A DNA stretch of 20,355 nt from a virus: the IMG/VR virus record IMGVR_UViG_3300021170_000084, positions 1 to 20,355 of that record; one strand, given 5' to 3'. Under the pieces are notes generated by a model. It saw only the letters and a program-made list of their open reading frames with translations, had not been told where the DNA came from and searched no databases. Both the position numbers and the translations under genes were made by a program. Within the stretch, counting starts at the first letter, position 1, and each line of letters begins with the position of its first letter. Below are positions 7,299 to 13,767 of this stretch, piece after piece.

Positions 7299-8647
7299 CA
7301 CGTCATCCACCCGCCGGCGCCACCATGCGTCGGCAAAGAGTGCGGCAGGCTCGCGCGCGATTCTTCTGGCTTTTGCAATTCCTTGATCGCTACAGCCAAG
7401 GTCCTGAAAGCGTCCGCATCGTGTGAAGCCCAATCGTGAAGCGGCTCGCGCTTGAACGCTCCCAAATGCTCGTCATGCTCATACCGATAGTGCCGCAAGC
7501 TCTGGATCCCATCCGCGCACTTCTCGCGATCAAACCAGCAGCGCCCAAAGATGGCGCGCGTGGCTGCAATTCCGTCGGCCATACTCAACCTCGGTGTGCA
7601 GCGCACCTTGTCCTTACCGAAAACCAGCTTCAATTGCTCCTCAATGCTGCGACCTGTTCCAAGTTCGTGCGCCTTGCCATCATGCGGCAGCCAGTGCGTG
7701 CCGTAAACGTAAGGGCGTTCCTGAAGCTGCTTCACGTAGTACTGCAGCGCCTGCAGCGATCCGCTCAAGTGATCGATGATACGAAACTCAAATGGCATCG
7801 ACTGCGCGAACCAGATGCTCGTGTTATCACCGAAGCCCAGGTCCCAGAAGGTATGCACGGGCTGAATCGCATCATAGGGAACGCGCATGAGGCGGCCTTC
7901 TTTTTCAGCCGCTAGCAATTCCGCTCGATAGATCGCGCCTTCAACCGCCTGCTTGCACGTTCCACCGTAGACGTGATCGTAGGCTGCTCCGTCGCGCGCC
8001 CTCAAATCTTCCATTTCTCTCAGTAGCACATCTGGAATCCAGGGATTGTCGGCCCAGTTGATTCGCACAACGCAGGCATTCGATGGAGGATTGACCACGA
8101 AGCGTTGATAGGTCTCATCGCTTTCCAGTTCTGGATTGAATGAAATCCAAATCTCGCTCGATTCTTTACGGATCGTCGGTATCAGCACGTTCCAAGAATG
8201 CTTGCTGACCGTCTGCGCTTCCTCGACCCAAACGACGTCACACGCCTCGTAGGATTTGATGTTGCCGACGTTCTGTCGAATGCCAGCGAATATAAATTCC
8301 GTGCCATTCGTGCCGATAATGGTTGACTTGAGCACGGTGTAGCGACCCGACAGACCAAGTTCCATGATCTGATCGCTCAGCAGTTTGTGCACCGAGTCTT
8401 GAATCGACTTCTGCGTCTCGCGAGCACAGAGAATGCGCATCTGTTTTTGCACGCCCAGGATTAAGAGCGCTCTCGCAAAGCCCCATGACTTCGCACCACC
8501 CCGACCGCCGTAGGCGCATTTATATCTGTGCGGCTCGAACAGGAATTCCAGCTTTTCTGGAAACTGCGCCTCGATTTTATTTGCTGTTGGCTTTGACAAG
8601 TTTAACCGTGACTTCCAGTGGAGCGCCGTCGGCCCCGGTGAGCTCAT
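7298..8647 (-). CDS. terL: Terminase large subunit (PBSX type)
   Basis: 449 aa. This ATPase-nuclease pumps and cuts phage DNA at the portal. The N-terminal ATPase has a Walker A-like GGRGGAKSW (47-55) and a Walker B followed by the catalytic acid, DVVWVEEA (137-144). A coupling-type segment ISFNPE follows at 168-173. The C-terminal RNase H-like nuclease has Asp residues in FWDLGFGD (D269), LPHD (D323) and SHDADAF (D410, D412). These fit the Terminase_3 / PBSX family. ATG 8647 has AAGGA five bases upstream and overlaps the small terminase by 71 bases. Codons continue to a TGATG junction with the next tiny gene. Confidence 0.95.
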   Translation of the reverse strand: MSSPGPTALHWKSRLNLSKPTANKIEAQFPEKLEFLFEPHRYKCAYGGRGGAKSWGFARALLILGVQKQMRILCARETQKSIQDSVHKLLSDQIMELGLSGRYTVLKSTIIGTNGTEFIFAGIRQNVGNIKSYEACDVVWVEEAQTVSKHSWNVLIPTIRKESSEIWISFNPELESDETYQRFVVNPPSNACVVRINWADNPWIPDVLLREMEDLRARDGAAYDHVYGGTCKQAVEGAIYRAELLAAEKEGRLMRVPYDAIQPVHTFWDLGFGDNTSIWFAQSMPFEFRIIDHLSGSLQALQYYVKQLQERPYVYGTHWLPHDGKAHELGTGRSIEEQLKLVFGKDKVRCTPRLSMADGIAATRAIFGRCWFDREKCADGIQSLRHYRYEHDEHLGAFKREPLHDWASHDADAFRTLAVAIKELQKPEESRASLPHSLPTHGGAGGWMT

Positions 8648-8963
8648 GCGTTTCCTTCACCTTGCCGTATGCGCGATCTGCTAATTCCTTGAACACATAA
8701 GCGTTGCCCTTCAGTAGCGCAGCGCCCAAGGCTTTGTAAGCTGCCTCGTCGTTCTGTTCGAGGATCGCGCGTGCGATGATGCGAGCAAAATCAACTTTTG
8801 GTTTGCCGCCCGGATTGCCGGATTGCCCTTTGCGATAAGGCTTTAGATTGGCAATGGAGTTGGGGTGTTTACCGCGCAGTATTTTCTTTGAAGATTTCTC
8901 TGCAGTCAGTGGCTTTTGTCGCGCCTCTTTGGCTTCTTCGATAGATTCAGCCGTGCGCCTCAC
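8577..8963 (-). CDS. Putative terminase small subunit (DUF5681-like)
   Basis: 128 aa from GTG 8963, which overlaps the previous stop as GTGA. Residues 43-56 hold the YRKGQSGNPGGKPK pattern typical of DUF5681 proteins. These are often found directly before large terminases and are thought to be the DNA-recognising small subunit. The N-terminal 40 residues are basic. The middle is helical (ARIIARAILEQNDEAAYKAL), followed by an acidic/beta tail. The function is inferred from the motif and from its position immediately upstream of, and overlapping, terL. Confidence 0.75.
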   Translation of the reverse strand: MRRTAESIEEAKEARQKPLTAEKSSKKILRGKHPNSIANLKPYRKGQSGNPGGKPKVDFARIIARAILEQNDEAAYKALGAALLKGNAYVFKELADRAYGKVKETHELTGADGAPLEVTVKLVKANSK

Positions 8964-9367
8964 GCCTCACCGTACAGTTTCAGCCGGCATGCGCAAGCCT
9001 CTGGCGTCTCCATCAATTCCGAATGCCTCTTGCCATCATGCTCAAAAACAAATGAGCCGGGCAAGAATCGGCGCAGATTTGTGGGCACCAACATTTCAGC
9101 GAGCGGCCGCAGGTCCGCGAAAGAACGGAACGTATATTCGCGTCCAGTGAAGAGATAGTTTCGAGGAGTTGTTTGCTTGGCGAGTCCGGCCAGCAACAGT
9201 TCGTCACGCTCAGCCCGAGCAATGTGCTTTCTGCTGCCGTCAGGATAGGTTAACAGGTAATTTTTGGAGATAGGAATACTCGCAGGAACTGCGATACAGC
9301 GGTATGGCGAGCCTGCCGCTGACAGGAAAGCCAGTCGGACGCGATTATGTAGTGAGTCAATCGGCAA
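8960..9367 (-). CDS. Hypothetical protein before small terminase
   Basis: 135 aa if started at TTG 9367, the only near-canonical start after an in-frame stop at about 9380; no clear ribosome site is visible. The conserved-looking part begins around residue 34 (ISKNYLLTYPDGSRKHIARAE) and continues with a LFTGREYTFRSFADLRPL segment. Short strands alternate with a helix (ERDELLLAGLAK). The stop overlaps the small-terminase GTG, so the two are likely translationally coupled. No family recognised. Confidence 0.65.
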   Translation of the reverse strand: MPIDSLHNRVRLAFLSAAGSPYRCIAVPASIPISKNYLLTYPDGSRKHIARAERDELLLAGLAKQTTPRNYLFTGREYTFRSFADLRPLAEMLVPTNLRRFLPGSFVFEHDGKRHSELMETPEACACRLKLYGEA

Positions 9368-9445
9368 TGCAAATGATTTTTATGAGAAGAGTTCTTGGGT
9401 GGTGCTAGCGCGGATCGTTTGATTGCTTTACCTGTGGCAACCCGT

Positions 9446-9622
9446 CTACTTGTGAGCATCTGCCTCGCGCTCCCACTGAAGAACCTGTGTGCAGGCTCTG
9501 CAGTAGCGTTGATATTGCGACATAGCGTGAGCGTCCCACGTTTCACCGCAATGTGGGCACGTACACCGAATCAAAAAGTTTCCGTCGCTTCGATATTCAT
9601 AGGAAGGCTTATCGAGACTCAT
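9446..9622 (-). CDS. Small zinc-ribbon protein
   Basis: 58 aa from ATG 9622 with an excellent GGAGGGGAG site; a TTG at 9667 in frame is less likely. Two CxxC knuckles, CTCPHCGETW (20-29) and YCRAC (41-45), form a probable four-Cys zinc ribbon. The rest is polar. Such single ribbons are common phage early proteins and can bind nucleic acid or protein partners. The gene is separated from the next gene by 78 bases in which I see no clear promoter. Confidence 0.75.
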   Translation of the reverse strand: MSLDKPSYEYRSDGNFLIRCTCPHCGETWDAHAMSQYQRYCRACTQVLQWEREADAHK

Positions 9623-9699
9623 TCTCCCCTCCACCGATTCCCGTACGCACGGGCGTGAACTAAGCAACGGTCATTTTTGCGAATGATGAACTCTCGCCT

Positions 9700-9810
9700 T
9701 CAGGGACTCTCTACCAGGTCACGGTAAGAGCACCACGCCCGCTCGTGCGTAATGTCTAACACGAGATTTAGTTGAAGCCATTGGTTGTGTTTATAAGTAT
9801 CAAACGTCAT
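9700..9810 (-). CDS. Tiny ORF coupled by ATGA
   Basis: 36 aa. ATG 9810 overlaps the preceding stop as ATGA, and AGGA lies about nine bases upstream. The peptide (HNQWLQLNLVLDITHERAW in the middle) looks like a compact helix-strand unit. The ATGA junction is the main support. No family recognised; 77 bases without a gene follow before the zinc-ribbon start. Confidence 0.55.
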   Translation of the reverse strand: MTFDTYKHNQWLQLNLVLDITHERAWCSYRDLVESP

Positions 9811-9992
9811 TTCTCTGTTCCTTTCTGCCGCTCCGCGACTCGCTCTAGGATGGCGGGTGGGGCGAGGGCGAGAATGCGGTCCTTTAGGCCTAGATTGCCC
9901 GGATGAGATGGTCTATCAGAGAAGTCGTGAGCTAATTCAGCCGCAGCTTTTATGGCATCTGCAAACCCGCGATCATATTCACTGTTTTGCAT
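9807..9992 (-). CDS. Small helical phage protein
   Basis: 61 aa from ATG 9992 with GAGG four bases upstream. It contains YDRGFADAIKAAAELAHD (6-23), a helix pattern seen in many short phage proteins, then a polar loop and a second helix (ILERVAERQKG). It overlaps the end of the HNH ORF by 14 bases and hands over to the next tiny ORF by ATGA. Function unknown. Confidence 0.7.
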   Translation of the reverse strand: MQNSEYDRGFADAIKAAAELAHDFSDRPSHPGNLGLKDRILALAPPAILERVAERQKGTEK

Positions 9993-10479
9993 TTAACCTC
10001 GCCTGTCCCGCCTCTCTTTTCTTTTTCCGCCACCGCTGGCATCTGGCCCTACGGCATATCCGACAAATTCTTACCCGCTTTCCATATGAACCGATGGCTG
10101 TAGTATCGAATGGATGACCGTTCGCGCAGGTTTTCTTGCGGGCCAAATTTGCAATAGGAGACGTGCCACGCAGAATATTCACTGCCCCTGTGACTACTTC
10201 TAAATGGTTCGGATTAATGCAAGACCTGTTACGACAAAGGTGATCCGGCTCCAATCCTTTCGGTATTGCATACTTGAGAAGTTCATGTGCAAACGCGTGA
10301 GCTGGACGGTGACGCCGAGACCCTACGAAGAATCTTCCGTACCCTTTACATAGAGCACCCTTCCACAGCCAGCACGGTCCCAGTTCTGGGCGCAACGCTG
10401 GAATCGGCCCGTTAAAATCAACCTTGCTCCAAAAGCGGTAGTGCAAGTTTTCTAGCGCTGTCTTTTGACGGGGTGTCAT
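9979..10479 (-). CDS. HNH endonuclease (HNH_3 type)
   Basis: 166 aa from ATG 10479 with GGGAG seven bases upstream, overlapping the previous stop. The order RFWSKVD (15-21), CWLWKGA (36-42), GYGRF (46-50), PDHLCRNRSCINPNHLEVVT (78-97) and N-x-x-RG (101-105) is that of HNH_3 homing endonucleases. The catalytic set is likely D79/H80 with N91/H92 and N101. A C-terminal zinc-knuckle-like part (CANGHPFD, CRICRRARC) follows. These enzymes cut DNA and spread as selfish genes in phage genomes. It lies between small genes and overlaps both. Confidence 0.88.
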   Translation of the reverse strand: MTPRQKTALENLHYRFWSKVDFNGPIPALRPELGPCWLWKGALCKGYGRFFVGSRRHRPAHAFAHELLKYAIPKGLEPDHLCRNRSCINPNHLEVVTGAVNILRGTSPIANLARKKTCANGHPFDTTAIGSYGKRVRICRICRRARCQRWRKKKREAGQARLNAKQ

Positions 10480-10757
10480 TTAGACTCTCCCAAGGACATA
10501 ATCTCGCTTCGATGGATATAACCCTCTTCGTCGCACTTGTCGCAAATTCGCCGCAGCGTCTCCTGCACGATGGCGGCGGAATGGTAGACAATAAGAGGCG
10601 TAACAAGTTCTACAATCAGTCGTTTAACTTCAGAAACAATCTGACTTTCAGGTGGATCGTAAATAGACAGCTCGTTAAGATACTCGCCCCATATTTTCTC
10701 AGCGCACTCCTCCGCCAGCTTCCTCTCGCTGGACTCGGGCGTCACGGGGTTGGTCAC
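10476..10757 (-). CDS. Hypothetical helical protein
   Basis: 93 aa. I choose GTG 10757 because it overlaps the previous stop as GTGA and has GGAGG five bases upstream; an open frame extends to 10832 without such support. The protein is helical (SERKLAEECAEKIWGEYLNE, then SEVKRLIVELVTPLIVYHS) with a late CDKC pair (residues 72-75 approximately). The first residues (TNPVTPESSERKLAEECAE) resemble the start of the preceding 69-aa protein, so the two may be diverged duplicates. Function unknown. Confidence 0.7.
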   Translation of the reverse strand: MTNPVTPESSERKLAEECAEKIWGEYLNELSIYDPPESQIVSEVKRLIVELVTPLIVYHSAAIVQETLRRICDKCDEEGYIHRSEIMSLGESK

Positions 10758-10963
10758 GACTTCCTCCGCACTTCTTCTTCCGCAAACATAAATAGTGCTT
10801 CCATGATCTCTTCGCGATATCTGGCGCGGCAATGAGGGGCGTGGCGAATCGTTTCCGCCTCAGCAGCAGTAGGGGTGCGGATTCTGCAGGTACAAGGAAG
10901 CACTTGCTCCGCTTTTTCACGGGCGCGGCTCAGGCGGTCGGGCGTCACTTGGTCATTTGCCAT
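10754..10963 (-). CDS. Small protein translated from a hairpin-buried start
   Basis: 69 aa from ATG 10963, with AGGAG six bases upstream. It has a helical N-terminus (TPDRLSRAREKAEQVL), a CTC pair, a PTAAEAETIRHAPHC segment and a C-terminal acidic/basic helix. The first 13 codons form one arm of a 39-bp perfect inverted repeat. On the mRNA, the ribosome site lies in the 15-base loop and the start codon sits at the top of the stem. Translation is therefore likely to depend on unfolding or on ribosome loading at the loop. Function unknown. Confidence 0.75.
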   Translation of the reverse strand: MANDQVTPDRLSRAREKAEQVLPCTCRIRTPTAAEAETIRHAPHCRARYREEIMEALFMFAEEEVRRKS

Positions 10964-11016
10964 CTTCGGCTCCTGGTTGGCAAATGACCAAGTGACGCCC
11001 GACCGCCTGAGCCGCG
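10924..11016. repeat. 39-bp perfect inverted repeat
   Basis: Arms 10924-10962 and 10978-11016 are perfect reverse complements of 39 bp, separated by 15 bases (10963-10977). One arm encodes the first codons of the 69-aa gene; the other lies in the gap after the DpdA-like gene. The ribosome site AGGAG (10970-10974) is in the loop. No U-run follows, so it is not a usual terminator. Confidence 0.97.
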
Positions 11017-11027
11017 AACCCGTCTAC

Positions 11028-11762
11028 TCACAATAATTCTATAAGGTGACTCTGATAAAGGCTCTTTCGTCCCACGGCGTTTTTGAATGCCATCGCGTTG
11101 CGCCAGTCGTTTGCTCCGGTTTTCTGCCGACGAGCTGCAAAACTCCACGCCATCGAGTCCGCCGATTCCAAGAGCGCTCGGATTGTGCCGTTGGCGAGTG
11201 CCGTGGTTTTTAGACCGAAACCGTGTAATCGAAGATCTGGCCGTTCCGTCTTTATCGCAATCAGAACATCGAGAATCAGGCACGGGTTAGCGTTGCGCTT
11301 GCAGATGGAGCCAACCCCAACCCAGGCGCCTTTCGCCAGCCGAGCGCCGTACTGCCGCACGTGAGAAACGTAATCATCCGGCTCATATCCTTGGAGCACT
11401 GGCATGATGTAACAGCCCGTTTCACACCGTAACAGACCGTCATACCTCTCAATAGTTAGGCGCTGGTGGTCGGCCACCGTGAGTCCTGTTTTCGCCAGCA
11501 TCATTGGCTCGCACATATAGTCCTGAGAGACTGCCGCTAGCAGGTTCCCATTGCCCTTCCATCGCTTGATCTGCTCGGCGTACTCTTCCACTGGATGCGG
11601 GTATCCTCCGTAAGTCTTGATAGTCGTAAACGCCTGGGAATCCATGATCCAATCGCGCACAGAGAATGGCCCTTTCCTTTTGCGCAAGCGCCCGACTGAC
11701 ACAAAAGCAGATTCGAAGTGCTTCGCGTCCGATGGTTGATGTAAGCCGATAAAGAATTTCAT
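11028..11762 (-). CDS. DpdA/TGT-like base-exchange enzyme
   Basis: 244 aa from ATG 11762; the ribosome site is weak. The sequence fits the TGT-like TIM-barrel family that includes DpdA proteins, which swap guanine in DNA for a 7-deazaguanine. Visible sites: MDSQAFT with D41 (compare the DSGGFQ of tRNA-guanine transglycosylase), SQDYMCEP with D81, PVLQGYEP with Q124, VGVGS (148-152), HGFGLKT (180-186) and SADSMAWSFAAR (200-211), where D202 lies where the TGT nucleophile would be. The start MKFFIGLHQPSDAKHF is like phage DpdA-type proteins. It is short for the family. A role in DNA hypermodification against host restriction is inferred; a non-DNA substrate cannot be excluded. It follows the cupin gene and precedes the inverted repeat. 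Confidence 0.72.
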   Translation of the reverse strand: MKFFIGLHQPSDAKHFESAFVSVGRLRKRKGPFSVRDWIMDSQAFTTIKTYGGYPHPVEEYAEQIKRWKGNGNLLAAVSQDYMCEPMMLAKTGLTVADHQRLTIERYDGLLRCETGCYIMPVLQGYEPDDYVSHVRQYGARLAKGAWVGVGSICKRNANPCLILDVLIAIKTERPDLRLHGFGLKTTALANGTIRALLESADSMAWSFAARRQKTGANDWRNAMAFKNAVGRKSLYQSHLIELL

Positions 11763-11853
11763 GGTTTTGAACTTTTTCAGGTGCCTCTAACAACTCCCCG
11801 TCACAGGAACGGGCTTGACTCACAACGACTGCTCATTTCCAGCGAAGCTGCCA

Positions 11854-11922
11854 CTAAAGACTTTCACTTTCCGGCTCCTGTCTCGTGCGCTGGTGGGCCT
11901 GTGTGGGCGCGTTGTCAGTCAT
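11854..11922 (-). CDS. Possible 22-aa peptide gene
   Basis: ATG 11922 overlaps the cupin stop as ATGA and has GGAGG six bases upstream, which is an excellent initiation context. The peptide is polar (NAPTQAHQRTRQEPESESL). It may be a leader that passes ribosomes toward the DpdA-like gene, whose own ribosome site is weak, or just a short by-product. The remaining 91 bases before that gene show nothing I can name. Confidence 0.35.
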   Translation of the reverse strand: MTDNAPTQAHQRTRQEPESESL

Positions 11923-12311
11923 CGAATGCCTCCACAAAAACGGTTCCAAGCTCTCACGACCATCGCGAGCGGCCAGCTCACCGGACTCCGCAAGATCGCA
12001 ATCTTCCGAATGTACTTCGGTACATTCCACGTTGCTTCGCTATTGGCATGGAAATAAATGAAGTCCCCCGGCTCGACGTGCCGCTGTCTCCCATGAGGAT
12101 CCGTCAGAAATGCTTCGCCATCCACGAAGATCGCAAATTCTTCTTTAAAATATCGCCACTTGAACCTCGCTGCTTTGCACTGCCAGACGACAACCCAAGC
12201 GAGGTGGTCTTTCGACTTGTAGAGAACCCTGGAACGTGTTTCGCCGTCTCCGCTTTCAAGCCACTCGGCGGGTATCGTGGAGAGTTCCATTTGGTCGAGA
12301 ACCTTGTTCAT
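11919..12311 (-). CDS. Cupin-fold protein
   Basis: 130 aa from ATG 12311 with GAGGGGG seven bases upstream. Residues 55-97 read as a cupin barrel of the Cupin_3 type: FKEEFAIFVDGEAFLTD, then HVEPGDFIYFHAN and ATWNV. The usual metal-binding HxH of motif 1 is absent, and only H88 is near motif 2, so catalysis by a standard metal site is doubtful. A sugar, nucleotide or small-ligand-binding role is possible. It sits between the VRR-NUC nuclease and the DpdA-like gene, which suggests a modification-related role, but this is inference. Confidence 0.75.
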   Translation of the reverse strand: MNKVLDQMELSTIPAEWLESGDGETRSRVLYKSKDHLAWVVVWQCKAARFKWRYFKEEFAIFVDGEAFLTDPHGRQRHVEPGDFIYFHANSEATWNVPKYIRKIAILRSPVSWPLAMVVRAWNRFCGGIR

Positions 12312-12318
12312 CGCCCCC

Positions 12319-12636
12319 TCACAGAATCGCCGTCACGTCCTCCAGCGAAAACGCCACGATGTAACTGCCGCCCGCCGCTATCAATCTGGAGCCAAACTCA
12401 TCCTGTGCCGCAGACAGCTTCCCGCGTGGTCCCTTTACCTCGATGCCCACGATATTCCCATTCACCACAGCAAATATGTCCGGGCTGCCAACTACCCCAA
12501 ACCGCATAAATCTAGCTTTGCCCTTGTAGATAGACCGCATGGCGCCCGTGTTGGAACGCCAGCAGAAAATCCCCTTGATCGTCAGATATTGCAGGATCTG
12601 GCTTTGCACTTCGTGCTCGCTGGGCTGCCGTTTCAC
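12319..12636 (-). CDS. VRR-NUC domain nuclease
   Basis: 105 aa from GTG 12636 (GTGA overlap with the previous stop, GGGAG upstream). It is a single VRR-NUC domain, a PD-(D/E)xK nuclease fold. Visible residues are E7 and Q11 in the first helix, the WRSNTGA turn (26-32), GSPDIF with D53, IEVKG with E66 and K68, and Q78 after KLSAAQ. The end (AGGSYIVAFSLEDV) is typical. In phages these stand-alone nucleases lie near replication genes and may resolve branched DNA, related to the nuclease domain of FAN1. The exact substrate is not known here. Confidence 0.88.
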   Translation of the reverse strand: MKRQPSEHEVQSQILQYLTIKGIFCWRSNTGAMRSIYKGKARFMRFGVVGSPDIFAVVNGNIVGIEVKGPRGKLSAAQDEFGSRLIAAGGSYIVAFSLEDVTAIL

Positions 12637-13292
12637 TTGCCGGCTCCCGGCGCGTCTGGATATTTCTTTTTGAAGTCGTTCAGTTGCTTCTGCCGCCTGC
12701 GCTCAATCTCCGCATCCGGTCCTTTAGCCTTGCTCTCGGGCTGTATGGTTTTAGCCTTGGCAATCAGCGCTAGTTTCTTCCTCGCCTCGTCCCACGTCAT
12801 CGGCTGGCTATCCTTTTCCGGCCAATGCTGCGGCCACGACATAACTTTCTGATCCGCGCTCGCAGGAACTATTTTCACTTTCTTGCGTCCGTGCTGATCC
12901 ATCCAGATATGCAGATTGCTGTTCGCAGTGAACGATTCGTACCAATCTTTTACCGGAACGAAATCAGCTCCAATATCCGACGACGCGCTACCGTTGAACT
13001 CCTCTTCCGGCATTCGTTTTATGATGTCCGGTATGCGCGGCATGAAATCGCATTCGTGGAGGCATCTCGGAAAGGAAACCTCCAGCCGTTCCGGTTCGTA
13101 ACCCCTCAAACCTTCAATGTAGATTTTTTGTTCCGCGTCCGTGAGGTCCGCCCGGAAGTGTACGTTCAGGAGCGTTACCCACTTGGCGATGATCTGTACC
13201 GATGCCGTACTCTTTGGCGATTCGGACGGCTGATTCCATTGCTCGATTGACTCTTTGTTCGCTTTTGGTTCCTGCATTTTTCGGTACCTCAT
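12633..13292 (-). CDS. Putative replication accessory protein
   Basis: 219 aa from ATG 13292; ATG 13277 with GAGG upstream is an alternative. After a polar leader, residues about 32-95 form a helical domain: IIAKWVTLLNVHFR, LTDAEQKIYIEGL, ERLEVSFPRCLHE, FMPRIPDIIKRMPEE. This spacing of 'a helix, F..P..(P)DI' is reminiscent of helicase-loader or replisome-organiser proteins (G39P/DnaT-like). The C-terminal half is Lys/Glu-rich and disordered-looking. Its first 179 bases overlap the upstream gene in another frame. It precedes the nuclease gene. Function as a helicase loader is a suggestion, not shown. Confidence 0.7.
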   Translation of the reverse strand: MRYRKMQEPKANKESIEQWNQPSESPKSTASVQIIAKWVTLLNVHFRADLTDAEQKIYIEGLRGYEPERLEVSFPRCLHECDFMPRIPDIIKRMPEEEFNGSASSDIGADFVPVKDWYESFTANSNLHIWMDQHGRKKVKIVPASADQKVMSWPQHWPEKDSQPMTWDEARKKLALIAKAKTIQPESKAKGPDAEIERRRQKQLNDFKKKYPDAPGAGK

Positions 13293-13509
13293 CTTCCCAG
13301 CGGCGATATTTGAGAAACCGTTCCGGGTCGGGCACGAATTGCATGTCCTGCCACTGATCTGTCAACTTCCATCGCTCTATCCCGGCCAAAATGTCCGAAA
13401 TCGTGAAATCCTTCAGCCTGTGCCACTCTTTTAAGGCCAAAATCTTTTTAACGCGCTTGGGATAAGCGTCCCAAAAAAGGTCGAAATATAAATTCCCCGT
13501 CCGTTTCAT
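13114..13509 (-). CDS. Replisome-organiser-like protein
   Basis: 131 aa from ATG 13509 with GAGGGG five bases upstream (an in-frame GTG at 13515 is less likely). The first 75 residues show the pattern LYFDLFWDAYPKRVKK, LKEWHRL, ILAGIERWK, QWQDMQFVPDPERFL and RRWEDEVP. This matches the C-terminal domain often found in phage replication and DnaT/helicase-loader proteins. The final 58 residues are basic and overlap the next gene. It lacks a recognisable N-terminal DNA-binding domain, so it may be a split or minimal form. It probably works with the following gene in replication start. Confidence 0.72.
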   Translation of the reverse strand: MKRTGNLYFDLFWDAYPKRVKKILALKEWHRLKDFTISDILAGIERWKLTDQWQDMQFVPDPERFLKYRRWEDEVPKNAGTKSEQRVNRAMESAVRIAKEYGIGTDHRQVGNAPERTLPGGPHGRGTKNLH

Positions 13510-13518
13510 AAGCACCCC

Positions 13519-13599
13519 TCAGTGCCTTTGCTTATTTACTTCGTCATTCTGCTTTTTGAGCCACCTTTCAAGTTCTTCTTCTGTGATTCTGATCTTCAT
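13519..13599 (-). CDS. 26-aa peptide gene
   Basis: ATG 13599 has AAGGG five bases upstream, and the stop leads straight into the ribosome site of the next gene. The peptide is a single charged helix (KIRITEEELERWLKKQ). The start and spacing support translation; no function can be given. Confidence 0.55.
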   Translation of the reverse strand: MKIRITEEELERWLKKQNDEVNKQRH

Positions 13600-13626
13600 A
13601 AAACCCTTGATGAAGGCTGTTCGGGC

Positions 13627-13655
13627 GCAGGAAACCTTAACCGTCAGTTTCCTGC
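13627..13655. repeat. 9-bp perfect hairpin
   Basis: Arms 13627-13635 (GCAGGAAAC) and 13647-13655 pair perfectly around an 11-base loop. It lies in a gap between very small ORFs, just upstream of the 26-aa gene. Neither strand has a U-run after it, so it is not a clear terminator. It may be an RNA-processing or protein-binding site. Confidence 0.7.
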
Positions 13656-13671
13656 AAACAAACCCCCGAAG

Positions 13672-13767
13672 TTAGGCGTCCGTATGCTTGGGCACTCTTC
13701 CCACAAGTTCCGTTTGGCCGCTTACGCGGTTGGTCGGCTTTTTAACGATACGCTTGCGGACGCGCAC
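13672..13767 (-). CDS. Possible 31-aa basic peptide
   Basis: GTG 13767 opens a 31-codon frame after a stop. The N-terminus is strongly basic (RVRKRIVKKPTNR). A GAGA-like site lies 8-9 bases upstream. The peptide could be real, as small basic peptides are common in this genome, but the frame is short and overlaps a competing frame. Confidence 0.35.
   Translation of the reverse strand: MRVRKRIVKKPTNRVSGQTELVGRVPKHTDA

Noticed and set aside
9250-9546. 98-codon minus-strand frame
   Set aside because: It overlaps both the zinc-ribbon gene and the hypothetical gene at 8960-9367 and lacks motifs or a good junction.
9979-10479. Repeat-flanked insertion scar at the third HNH ORF
   Set aside because: The two ribosome-site regions share only a few bases, and joining across them does not restore a clean stop/start junction.
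10924-11016. Transcription terminator at the long inverted repeat
   Set aside because: No U-run follows on either strand and the structure covers a start codon and ribosome site.
11449-11823. 124-codon minus-strand frame
   Set aside because: It lies mostly within the DpdA-like gene in another frame, whose residues are clearly those of a real family.
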